From assembly GCF_015062615.1 (NCBI RefSeq), contig NZ_SUUH01000007.1, positions 62,001 to 126,000 of the forward strand: 64,000 nt of DNA, given 5' to 3'. The notes beneath the pieces were generated by a model. It ran no database searches. It was given only the letters and a program-made list of their open reading frames with translations, and was not told where the DNA came from. Source of the DNA: Denitrobacterium detoxificans. Its GTDB lineage: Bacteria > Actinomycetota > Coriobacteriia > Coriobacteriales > Eggerthellaceae. Of the stretch, positions 51,847 to 59,136 are shown one piece after another. The stretch's first letter is position 1; every line of letters begins with the position of its first letter. Position numbers and translations under genes: made by a program.

Positions 51847-53021
51847 CGGGCCATCCTCTCGTATTCGCTGTGGATGGCCGCGGAAATAAGCTGGGCTGCC
51901 ACGACGGTGTTCTCGCGCGTGGACAGATGCCCCAGTGTAAGGCGCAGGCTGCCATCGGCCAGCTGCGGGTCCATGCCGATGGCTTCGAGCACGTGGCTGC
52001 GCGTGTCCTTGTTCGCCGCACACGCCGCGCCCGTGCCTACGAGCACGTTCTTCTCTTCCAGCAGGAACACGATGCGCTCGGCGTCGATGCCGGGGAACGA
52101 GATATGCAGGTGCCCGGGAAGGCGGTGCTTCTTGTGGCCCGACACCACGGCCTGCGGAAACTCGCGCGTGAGGTAGCGCTGCAGCCCGTCGCGCAGCACT
52201 TGTAGGCGTTCGGCCTCGAACTTGCGGTCCTCTACGGCCAGCGTGAGCGCGCGGGCGAACCCGACGGCGCCGGCAACGTTTTCGGTACCCGAACGCAGGT
52301 TGCGTTCCTGGCCGCCGCCGTGCACGAGGGCGTGCAGGATCACGTCGGGCTGCGCCCACAGCAGGCCCACCTGCTTGGGGCCGTAGATCTTGCCGGCGTT
52401 GCAGGTGAGCATGTCGACGCCCAGGCTGCTGATGTTTATGTTCGTTTGCCCTGCTCCCTGGCTTGCGTCGCAGTGCAGGAACAGGGGAGTGTCGTCGCCG
52501 GCTTGCAGGCGGCGCAGACGTTCGGCGCGCACGATTTCGGCGATGGTGCGAATAGGCTGGATGGTGCCCAGCTCGTTGTTGGCGAGACCCACGCTGATCA
52601 GGCGCGTTGTAGGCTTGATGGCGGCTTCGATTTCCGCGGGAAGCACGCGACCCGTGGGCGTTACGCCAACTAGGGTGTGGTCGTGAGCCTTTGCGCTGGC
52701 AAGAACGCTTGCGTGTTCGATGGCGGTGGTGATGACGTGGGCGTCGCTGGGGGTTCCATCGGGGTTGTCCAGGCAGGTGAATGCCAGGTTGATGGATTCG
52801 GTGGCGCCCGCCGTGATGATGATGTCGGCGGGTTTGCCGCCGATGGCGTGTGCCAGGTCGGCGCGAGCTTGCTCGTATGCGCTGCGCACGGAAACAGCTG
52901 GCGCATAGGGGCTGCTCGGGTTGAAGAACAGCTCGGTCTCGAAGGGGGCCATGGCGGCGCGCACGCGCGGGTCCATTGGCGTGGCGGCGGCGTGGTCCAG
53001 GTAGATTATCTGCTGAGGCAT
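51843..53021 (-). CDS. Cysteine desulfurase (NifS/IscS type)
   Basis: A 392-residue PLP enzyme that takes sulfur from cysteine. It starts 'IYLDHAAATPMDPRV'. The PLP lysine is in 'CNAGKIYGPKQVGLLW', the substrate-binding arginine in 'LRSGTENVAG', and the persulfide cysteine in 'LVGTGAACAANKDTRSHV'. It is placed immediately before and overlapping mnmA, so it is probably a dedicated sulfur donor for tRNA thiolation; it may serve Fe-S assembly too. GAGGA precedes the ATG closely. Confidence 0.95.
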   Translation of the reverse strand: MPQQIIYLDHAAATPMDPRVRAAMAPFETELFFNPSSPYAPAVSVRSAYEQARADLAHAIGGKPADIIITAGATESINLAFTCLDNPDGTPSDAHVITTAIEHASVLASAKAHDHTLVGVTPTGRVLPAEIEAAIKPTTRLISVGLANNELGTIQPIRTIAEIVRAERLRRLQAGDDTPLFLHCDASQGAGQTNINISSLGVDMLTCNAGKIYGPKQVGLLWAQPDVILHALVHGGGQERNLRSGTENVAGAVGFARALTLAVEDRKFEAERLQVLRDGLQRYLTREFPQAVVSGHKKHRLPGHLHISFPGIDAERIVFLLEEKNVLVGTGAACAANKDTRSHVLEAIGMDPQLADGSLRLTLGHLSTRENTVVAAQLISAAIHSEYERMAR

Positions 53022-53503
53022 GCGTCCTCGTGTTCTCGTGATTGCGAAAAGGTATTCGAACTATACCCTATGAATGCGGTGAGGGCGTGGAGACGCGCAC
53101 GCGCAACGCGCGCTATAGGGGCGGGTTGATATCCTGGTGCGCGTTTCGTGCGATTTGATGTTGCGCGAACGCCCCAATATGTGGGTTCCATTTAGAGGTG
53201 GAGCACAAGCGGGGAACGGAATCGTGTGCAATATACGGAAAAATGGTTCAACGGGCGTATGCTCGTATTGCACTTCGTGCATCAGGGAACTACACTACAA
53301 AAGTTCGCTTTCAGAAGCCCCGTACAGCAGTGCGAATGCGGAACGAAACGGAAGGTCGTCCAGGGCCGGAAATTCGTGTTCGGAGTAGGATCCCGACATC
53401 CGTGTGTGCCTGCACTTTTGGAAAACGACACCCCTTGGGTTCGTTTGCGGCTAAGCTTCAGAAGCCGTTTGCGAGCACAAGGAACGTAATTGGAGGAAAC
53501 AGA
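53022..53503 (+). promoter_or_regulatory. Non-coding leader of the rplM-rpsI operon
   Basis: There is a 482-bp gap between divergent genes. A perfect inverted repeat, GTGCAATA (53226-53233) with TATTGCAC (53266-53273), flanks 32 nt. TTGCAC (53268-53273), 17 bp and TACACT (53291-53296) could be the promoter, giving a leader of about 200 nt. Within it, CAGAAGCC recurs (53313 and 53459 regions), and short hairpins are possible. Long leaders before L13 often mediate autoregulation; this one has no recognisable class. Confidence 0.4.
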
Positions 53504-53938
53504 GTGAAGACGTATTACGCCAAGCCCAACGAAGTTGAGCGTGAGTGGGTCTTGATCGACGCTGAGGACCAGGTTCTCGGCCGCGTTGCCACCAAGGCTG
53601 CCACCATTCTCAAGGGCAAGAACAAGCCTCAGTACACCCCGCATGTCGACACCGGTGACTTCGTGATCATCGTGAACGCCGACAAGATTCGTCTGACCGG
53701 CACCAAGGCCGCTCAGAAGGAGTACTTCCGTCACACGGGTCATCCGGGTGGTCTGAAGAGCGAAACGTTCGCCGAGGCCATGCAGAAGCACCCCGAGCGC
53801 GTTATCGAGCATGCTGTTAAGGGTATGCTCCCCAAGAACACGCTGGGTCGCGCCATGGGCATGAAGCTCAAGGTTTACGCTGGTCCCGAACATCCGCATA
53901 TGGCTCAGAAGCCCCGTCAGATTAGCTTGGAGGATTAA
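53504..53938 (+). CDS. rplM: 50S ribosomal protein L13
   Basis: A 144-residue ribosomal protein starting at GTG 53504 ('MKTYYAKPNEVEREWVLIDAE'), with TGGAGG 8 nt upstream. 'GRVATKAATILKGKNKPQYTPHVDTGDFVIIVNADKI' and 'KGMLPKNTLGRAMGMKLKVY' are diagnostic. The frame is open far upstream, but that extension has no family similarity. The rpsI ATG lies 3 bp after the stop; the rpsI ribosome-binding site (TTGGAGG) is inside the end of this gene, so translation is coupled. Confidence 0.98.
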   Translation: MKTYYAKPNEVEREWVLIDAEDQVLGRVATKAATILKGKNKPQYTPHVDTGDFVIIVNADKIRLTGTKAAQKEYFRHTGHPGGLKSETFAEAMQKHPERVIEHAVKGMLPKNTLGRAMGMKLKVYAGPEHPHMAQKPRQISLED

Positions 53939-53941
53939 CCA

Positions 53942-54334
53942 ATGGCAGGTGAAGCAATGTATTACGGCACCGGCCGTAGGAAGAATGCCGTCGCTCGCGT
54001 TCGCCTGGTGCCCGGCACCGGCAAGATCACGGTGAATGGCAAGGACGCCGCTGTCTACTTCGGTCGTCAGCAGCTGGTCGATTACGCGGCCGCTCCTTTC
54101 AAGGTTACCGATACCGTTGAGCACTTCGATGTTATCGCCCTGTGCAACGGCGGTGGCATTTCTGGTCAGGCCGGCGCTCTGCGTCACGGCATTTCCCGCG
54201 CCCTGCTCGAAGCTGGCGAATATCGCGCCGAGCTCAAGAAGGCTGGCTTCCTGACGCGCGACAGCCGTATGGTTGAGCGTAAGAAGTACGGTCTGAAGAA
54301 GGCTCGTAAGCGCCCGCAGTTCAGCAAGCGCTAG
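53942..54334 (+). CDS. rpsI: 30S ribosomal protein S9
   Basis: A 130-residue ribosomal protein. 'YYGTGRRKNAVARVRLVPGTGKITVNG' and the basic C-terminal tail 'VERKKYGLKKARKRPQFSKR', which reaches the P-site tRNA, are diagnostic. It forms the conserved L13-S9 operon with rplM. A nested hairpin starts at the stop codon and two intrinsic terminators follow. Confidence 0.98.
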   Translation: MAGEAMYYGTGRRKNAVARVRLVPGTGKITVNGKDAAVYFGRQQLVDYAAAPFKVTDTVEHFDVIALCNGGGISGQAGALRHGISRALLEAGEYRAELKKAGFLTRDSRMVERKKYGLKKARKRPQFSKR

Positions 54335-54422
54335 TTCTGGTGGCACGGGAGGCCCTTGTGCGAACCGCTGCGTTGGCCTAAGCCAACTTGGGTTCGCGGC
54401 GGGCCTCCCGCACTCACCAGAA
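54335..54422. repeat. Nested palindrome after rpsI
   Basis: TTCTGGTG (54335-54342) pairs with CACCAGAA (54415-54422). CGGGAGGCCC (54346-54355) pairs with GGGCCTCCCG (54401-54410), CGAACC (54361-54366) with GGTTCG (54391-54396), and GTTGGC (54372-54377) with GCCAAC (54382-54387). It begins at the stop codon and is followed by a lone array-type hairpin, repeating on a small scale the layout at 30.2 and 46.5 kb. Confidence 0.7.
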
Positions 54423-54425
54423 TCG

Positions 54426-54455
54426 AATGCCCTGGCATGTGCTGGGGCATTTTTT
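54426..54455 (+). terminator. Intrinsic terminator of rplM-rpsI
   Basis: AATGCCC (54426-54432) pairs with GGGCATT (54445-54451), followed by TTTTT. Confidence 0.8.
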
Positions 54456-54471
54456 GTTGGGGCGTTGTTTT

Positions 54472-54525
54472 GTCCCGCTTGAAGCCCTGGCGTTTGCCAG
54501 GGCTTCTTTGCGTTTGGGGTTGGCG
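54472..54525 (+). repeat. Solitary hairpin unit of the array family
   Basis: GTCCCGCTT (54472-54480) is followed by a perfect 11-bp stem, GAAGCCCTGGC (54481-54491) with GCCAGGGCTTC (54496-54506), loop GTTT, then TTTGCGTTTGGGGTTGG. Leader octamer and GGGTTGG-like tail match the arrays at 30.5 and 46.9 kb, with yet another stem. The TTTG tail may also let it act as a second terminator. Confidence 0.6.
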
Positions 54526-54530
54526 TATTG

Positions 54531-54770
54531 CTAGAAGAGTGAACGGGTTATTTCGGTGCCTGCCCAGCCGTTTTCTTCGCCGGATTTGCGGCCGGCTTCT
54601 AGTTCGGCGAGTAGGCGTCCTTCGGCTGCGAGTTTGTCGTAGTCTTCCATGCTAAGAATGGCGTATTTGCCATGGCCATTCTTCGTGAGAAAGACTGGCT
54701 CACCAGGCGCGACTTCATCGAGCACTTCCGTGTAGCTTCGAAGGGAGGATACGGGCAGTATTGCAGGCAT
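54531..54770 (-). CDS. Type II antitoxin, Phd/YefM family (orphan)
   Basis: A 79-residue protein with the Phd/YefM N-terminal fold ('MPAILPVSSLRSYTEVLDEVAPGEPVFLTKNGHGKYAILSMEDYDKL' region), which binds DNA as a dimer, and an acidic, disordered C-terminus that would wrap a toxin. No RelE/YoeB/Doc toxin follows: downstream there are only terminator-like repeats and rpsI on the other strand. GAGGAG precedes the ATG. A dyad (54782-54813) in its promoter suggests autorepression, the usual control of this family. Confidence 0.85.
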   Translation of the reverse strand: MPAILPVSSLRSYTEVLDEVAPGEPVFLTKNGHGKYAILSMEDYDKLAAEGRLLAELEAGRKSGEENGWAGTEITRSLF

Positions 54771-54781
54771 GGTGACTCCTC

Positions 54782-54813
54782 TGCTGTAAAACTTGTATGA
54801 TAATATTACAGCA
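54782..54813 (-). promoter_or_regulatory. Autoregulatory operator of the antitoxin gene
   Basis: TGCTGTAA (54782-54789) and TTACAGCA (54806-54813) form a perfect 8-bp inverted repeat around an AT-rich 16-bp centre containing -10-like sequence. It starts 12 bp from the antitoxin start codon. Confidence 0.6.
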
Positions 54814-54927
54814 CTTCGGTCAGCATGATTTGGTTTGTTATCGTTACGTTCTGCTTTTCGCCAGGCAATCCCTCGTTTGCTACGGTGCAGAAGGTTATGA
54901 ATGCATTGGGGTATACGTTCAGTGTGG

Positions 54928-54946
54928 TTAAGCTTGCCTAACTTTA
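54928..54946 (+). promoter_or_regulatory. DtxR/IdeR-like iron box
   Basis: The 19-mer TTAAGCTTGCCTAACTTTA matches 14 of 19 positions of the DtxR consensus TTAGGTTAGCCTAACCTAA as I recall it. It lies 16 bp before the methyltransferase relic, suggesting a lost iron-regulated gene. Confidence 0.35.
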
Positions 54947-54961
54947 GCGGTATCGTCTAGG

Positions 54962-55382
54962 TGCACCGACTACTCCGAGGGCATGTTGCGGCAGGTGCGT
55001 AAGAAGTGCGCTTCCCTTGGCAACGTTACGATTGAAGCGGCGAACATCCTTCAGCTGCCGTATCCTGAAGACTCGTTCGACAAGGTCATCGCGGGCAATG
55101 TCATCCATCTGCTCGACGACCCGCTTGCCGCCCTCGGCGAGCTCGATCGCGTATGCAAGCCGGGCGGTGCGATCATCGTTCCCACGTACATAAATAAGAA
55201 CGCGAAGGGCGACGACGGGGCGTTCTCGAAGGCCGTGGGGAAGGCGGGCGCAGATTTCAAGCGCCAGTTTTACCTCCGATTCGTATCGTCGTTTCTTCGA
55301 GGATGCTGGGTACCCCAGCGTCTCGTGCATCTTCATTTCGGGGCGCGTGCCCTGTGCCCTTGCGGTTATGCGGAAGCAGTAG
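54962..55382 (+). pseudogene. Class I SAM methyltransferase fragment, truncated and frameshifted
   Basis: The segment reads 'TDYSEGMLRQVRKKCASLGNVTIEAANILQLPYPEDSFDKVIAGNVIHLLDDPLAAL' and on to 'LKPGGAIIVPTY'-like 'VCKPGGAIIVPTY', i.e. SAM motifs II-IV of a UbiE-like methyltransferase. Motif I with the glycine loop is missing at the 5' side. Near 55271-55277 the frame shifts by one base: the correct continuation 'SDSYRRFFEDAGYPSVSCIFISGRVPCALAVMRKQ' is in the next frame and ends at 55382. The gene is therefore dead. Similar methyltransferases often sit beside iron/siderophore ABC transporters in gut Actinomycetota, which fits the iron-box-like site upstream; that link is inference. Confidence 0.8.
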
Positions 55383-55922
55383 GCGGTTCTGCCGGTTTGC
55401 GCTTCGCTATGCGCCGTTGGGGTGGCCTTCGAAGGCTTTATGTCGTGGGGTAGGGCTGCTGCGTTGGTCTAGCCATCCTTTTGCGGCGTGAATTGCGGGC
55501 CAAACGCACGCTCGAGCCTGAATCTTTCGTCCTAAGACCCATGCGCCTTCAAAATGGGCAGAATTGGCCGGCAAAATGTAAGAAATGTCGTCATTTACAC
55601 GTTTGCTGATGGTTGTGTTTGAAAAAGGGAAAACGCGACCTGGGGCAATGCTGACTCGAGGGCGTGCGGTGCTCTCGATGGCTGCGTTCGAGGGGTTAAA
55701 TCGCGGGGGCTTACGTGTAGAGCGTTACATTTTTTCAAAAACGACCCTCGCTTTTGCTCAGAATGCTACCTTCGTTGTTGTGGGTGGTTAACGTTGAATT
55801 GTGAGTTCAGCAGTTCGCTTGTCACGGGGCTTTGGATGGTTTGCAGTGCAATGGTTTCTCCCTTAACCCGCTTACCGGGGCTATTTCACGAATCGAATGG
55901 GCGACGAGTATACTGTTGCCTC
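55383..55922. other. Gene-poor stretch
   Basis: About 540 bp with no supported gene. A short open frame at 55585-55791 has no ribosome-binding site and no recognisable content. The only structure noticed is TGAAAAA (about 55618) facing TTTTTCA (about 55731). It may be further debris of the region containing the methyltransferase relic. Confidence 0.4.
55909..55914 (+). promoter_or_regulatory. -10 box giving a probably leaderless mRNA
   Basis: TATACT ends 8 bp before the ATG at 55923. The predicted transcription start is within about 2 nt of the start codon, and no Shine-Dalgarno is present. The -35 region is weak. Confidence 0.45.
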
Positions 55923-56912
55923 ATGGAAATCGCCTGGTACATATACGCGATTTTGCTCTTGGGCGTGACGGGTGTCGCTTGTGTTGCCGCGATTTCGGTT
56001 TGGATGCTCACGCGACGACGTGATTGTCTTGTCGCGGCAGTGGGCTTCTTCGCGTACGCCCTCGATACGACAATCATCTTTTTCGATGAGTACATTCGTG
56101 TGAAGCCAGTGGGCGACGAGTTCGTTGTTGGCGTGCTCATACATCCCCTGTTGCAGGTTCCCTTGAGCGCATTGCTGGTGCTGTGCGTGTGGTACTGGGT
56201 CCTTGCCCGTTGCCATGTACGGGTGTCGCAACTAGTTGCAATTGGCGCGAGTGCGGGCGTTCTTGTGGTGCTGTGCCTCGTTGCGCCTGTTGAGGGGTTT
56301 GCGGACCGCGTGCGCTCGATGCTGTATTGGGGACTTCGCGATCTAGGCGTTATTGGTGCTCTGGTCTACGCGTTTTGGTGGTATCGCCATCGTGCGAATG
56401 CGGCAATCCGTGCCGATATGGCGGGACATCGTGTGGTGTTTGGGGCATGCGTTTCGCTTGCCGCGCTTATGCTCGCCGAGGATGTGGGTAACATACTGCT
56501 TACGGGCGCTGATGGCGTCTTTGGGCTCGTGGGAGGTATGGCGTGGCACCTGACCGAACGCAACGTCAGCGAAAACGTAATGATCGTCTGCTGCGCAGTG
56601 TGGTTCGTTGCGTATGCTCGTCGCTTGATGAGTGTGTTTTCGCATCGTCCCGCGCTTCCCGCAGACGAGCGGCTTTCCCATGCAATGAGTGATGCTTTCG
56701 AAAGCAAGCTTTTGGTGTTCGTGGACGAACACGGTCTCTCTACTCGCGAGCTGGAGGTTCTAAGGCTGGTCCTGAATGGGAACGATGCTCAGAACATAGC
56801 GAGCAAGCTTGTCATATCCGTGGGAACGGTTAAGTCGCATTTGCATCGCATATATAAGAAGACGGGTGTTTCCGGTCGCGACGAATTGATCGGCGTATTT
56901 TGGCGGGCGTGA
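55923..56912 (+). CDS. LuxR-family regulator with seven membrane segments
   Basis: A 329-residue protein with about seven hydrophobic helices (residues 3-240) and a C-terminal LuxR helix-turn-helix ('LSTRELEVLRLVLNGNDAQNIASKLVISVGTVKSHLHRIYKKTGVSGRDELIGVF' region). It is a different architecture from the two 12-span LuxR proteins in the window. The N-terminal fold could sense a membrane-permeable ligand. I chose the ATG at 55923 because the hydrophobic domain begins there and a -10 box lies just upstream; no Shine-Dalgarno is seen. It lies 163 bp upstream of a secreted amidohydrolase on the same strand, which it may regulate. Confidence 0.8.
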   Translation: MEIAWYIYAILLLGVTGVACVAAISVWMLTRRRDCLVAAVGFFAYALDTTIIFFDEYIRVKPVGDEFVVGVLIHPLLQVPLSALLVLCVWYWVLARCHVRVSQLVAIGASAGVLVVLCLVAPVEGFADRVRSMLYWGLRDLGVIGALVYAFWWYRHRANAAIRADMAGHRVVFGACVSLAALMLAEDVGNILLTGADGVFGLVGGMAWHLTERNVSENVMIVCCAVWFVAYARRLMSVFSHRPALPADERLSHAMSDAFESKLLVFVDEHGLSTRELEVLRLVLNGNDAQNIASKLVISVGTVKSHLHRIYKKTGVSGRDELIGVFWRA

Positions 56913-57075
56913 TGCGTGTGCAAAACGGTCGTTCTTTTCCGCAGTTCACAGACGTGTAAACCAGATTCTATTTGCCAGGCGGGGGATATAAACTCGCGGG
57001 ATTAGGTAGCGGTGTGCCATGCTGCGCCCATCTGGGAGAGCGCCATAGGGCGCAACTCGAGGAAGGGAGTGGCGT

Positions 57076-58842
57076 ATGCCGAAATCATGTACCCGCCGTT
57101 CGTTTGTCGTTGCATCGAGCCTTGCATTGTCTGGTGCAATCGTGGGAGGGTGCGCGAAGGGCGCAAGCTCTTCTGGCGCGGAAAAGAAGGCTTCTGCGCA
57201 GGACGTGGACGCAGCCGACTTGGTCATCACCAATGCAATCGTCCGGACGATGGTCGACGAAAATGACGTGGCGGAGGCGATTGCCGTTGCGGGCAATACC
57301 ATCGTTTACGTGGGCGATACCGCAGGCGCCGAGGCGTATGTGGGCGAAGAGACGAAGGTACTCGACCTGGAAGGCGGGTTCGTCTCGCCCGGCTTTGCCG
57401 ACGGGCACCTGCACATGCCCGCCGCTTCCTTAGACGAAATGTTCAATTGCGTGCTGACGGAATATTCCACGAACGAGGGATACGTAACGGCCCTGCGTAA
57501 GCACGTCGAAGCGAACCCTGATAGGGATGCGTATTTCGGTACGAATTTTGCGTTGAACGTGTATCAGCAGCCCGATGGGTCGAATCCAGGCCCGGACAAA
57601 GCCGACTTGGATGCCATTTGCCCCGATAAGCCAATGATTGTGTATGACGTATCCCATCATAGCGTGTGGGTCAATTCGAAGGCCCTCGAGTTGGGTGGCG
57701 TGACGAAGGACACGCCCGATCCCGAGGGTGGCTTCATCTATCGTGAAGCCGATGGCTCGCCGCATGGCTGCCTTACCGACACCGCCGCTTCTCTCATTCC
57801 CATTTCCCAACAGTTCACCGAGGAGCAGCTCATTGCCGGCTGCAAGGATTTCATTGCCAAATGCAACGCCTATGGCCTGACCGCCATTACGGATATCGAT
57901 ACCATAGGCCCAGATGCGATGCGCATTTTGCATGAGCTGGAGGAGTCGGGTGAGCTTACGTTGCGCATTAACTGCGTACCGACTTGCGCGGTGGGTACCG
58001 ACCCTGCGGATACGCTCGATCTTATTCGCGATAATCAGAAGTATGCTTCCGAGATGCTTACGAGCAAGACTGTTAAGATTTTCGCGGACGGGGTGACCGA
58101 GAGCGGAACCGCATGGATGCTGGAGCCCTATACCGAGGCAGCCCAGATGGGCGACGGCTGGTGCGCAGTTCCGCAATGGAGCGACGACGACATGAATGCG
58201 AATGTGCGGTTGTTTAATGACGCAGGCATTCAGGTGCATATTCACGCAATTGGGGATGCGGCGGTGCAGCAGGCGGTTACCGCGTATGAGAACGTGGCGA
58301 ATCCGAAGCTGCGCCACACGATCACGCATGTGTGCGCCATTACCGAAAGCGATATTCAGCGTATGGCGAAAAACGATATCCTTGCGGCGCTTCAGTTCGT
58401 GTGGATGTATCGCGACTCGCTTGCTGAGCTGGAGGTTGCCTATGTGGGCGAGGAGCGTGCCATGGCGTTTTATCCGACTCGAAAGATGGCGGATGTGGGC
58501 ATTCGCATTTCCGGCGCGTCTGATGGCCCCGTGACGTCGTTCAACCCGCTCGAGGAAATGGAGGCGGGCGTTACGCGCAACTCCCCGTTTCCGGGCGAAG
58601 AGGACACCGACATGCATCGATGGCCGGAGCAGGCCTTCACCCAGTACGAAATGCTCGAAGCCTACACGAAGAACGTTGCGTACCAGAATTTCGCGGAAGA
58701 CTTGGTGGGAACCATCGAAGTGGGCAAGCGAGCGGACTTGGTGTGCCTCGACACGGACATCGTATCGTGCGACCCTAAGCACATGAGCGACGCCCGCGTG
58801 CTGTTCACTATTTCCGATGGACGCATTGCCTACGAAGGCTAG
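57076..58842 (+). CDS. Exported amidohydrolase (YtcJ-like)
   Basis: A 588-residue metal-dependent hydrolase with a Tat-like signal ('TRRSFVVASSLALSGAIVGGC') whose cysteine suits a lipobox. The amidohydrolase-3/YtcJ layout is clear: 'LVITNAIVRTM', 'VSPGFADGHLH' (metal HxH), 'FADGVTESGTAWML' (catalytic region), 'VHIHAIGDAAVQQAV', 'SDGPVTSFNPLEEMEAGV', and the C-terminal 'VGTIEVGKRADLVCLDTDI'. Substrates of such proteins are N-acyl or formamide-like compounds; this one is unknown. GGAAGGGAG precedes the ATG. Export suggests it acts on an environmental compound. Confidence 0.88.
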   Translation: MPKSCTRRSFVVASSLALSGAIVGGCAKGASSSGAEKKASAQDVDAADLVITNAIVRTMVDENDVAEAIAVAGNTIVYVGDTAGAEAYVGEETKVLDLEGGFVSPGFADGHLHMPAASLDEMFNCVLTEYSTNEGYVTALRKHVEANPDRDAYFGTNFALNVYQQPDGSNPGPDKADLDAICPDKPMIVYDVSHHSVWVNSKALELGGVTKDTPDPEGGFIYREADGSPHGCLTDTAASLIPISQQFTEEQLIAGCKDFIAKCNAYGLTAITDIDTIGPDAMRILHELEESGELTLRINCVPTCAVGTDPADTLDLIRDNQKYASEMLTSKTVKIFADGVTESGTAWMLEPYTEAAQMGDGWCAVPQWSDDDMNANVRLFNDAGIQVHIHAIGDAAVQQAVTAYENVANPKLRHTITHVCAITESDIQRMAKNDILAALQFVWMYRDSLAELEVAYVGEERAMAFYPTRKMADVGIRISGASDGPVTSFNPLEEMEAGVTRNSPFPGEEDTDMHRWPEQAFTQYEMLEAYTKNVAYQNFAEDLVGTIEVGKRADLVCLDTDIVSCDPKHMSDARVLFTISDGRIAYEG

Positions 58843-59136
58843 CCTAAGGAGAAGCTCTTTTACTCAAGGGCAGACGCAGGCGCCGCTGGGGGCTCGCCTC
58901 CGGCGGTGCCTTGCATTGCGTCATTGCATGAAACGGCCTGTGTTATACGGCATTTTACGAACTTGCAACCAGTATGAAACATTGCTCTTGTATGTTTGCC
59001 TAAGCATGGTGAGGAAAGACTTATTTCCGTGGTATCGTAGCCAGAAACCATGACTATAGCGGGCTACAGTGCTCGCGCATTTGGTTGCCCGTAGGGGCGG
59101 CACCGTGTTAAGCCTATGAGTGAGGAGCACAACAGG

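Noticed and set aside
50758..52359. 533-codon frame extending mnmA upstream
   Set aside because: The extra N-terminus lies in the wrong frame of the cysteine desulfurase gene; the ATGA overlap gives the real mnmA start.
53198..53503. N-terminal extension of L13
   Set aside because: The frame is open, but the GTG at 53504 with GGAGG upstream gives a normal-length L13; the extension has no family similarity.
55585..55791. 68-codon frame in the gap before the LuxR gene
   Set aside because: No Shine-Dalgarno and no recognisable content; left as unannotated stretch.
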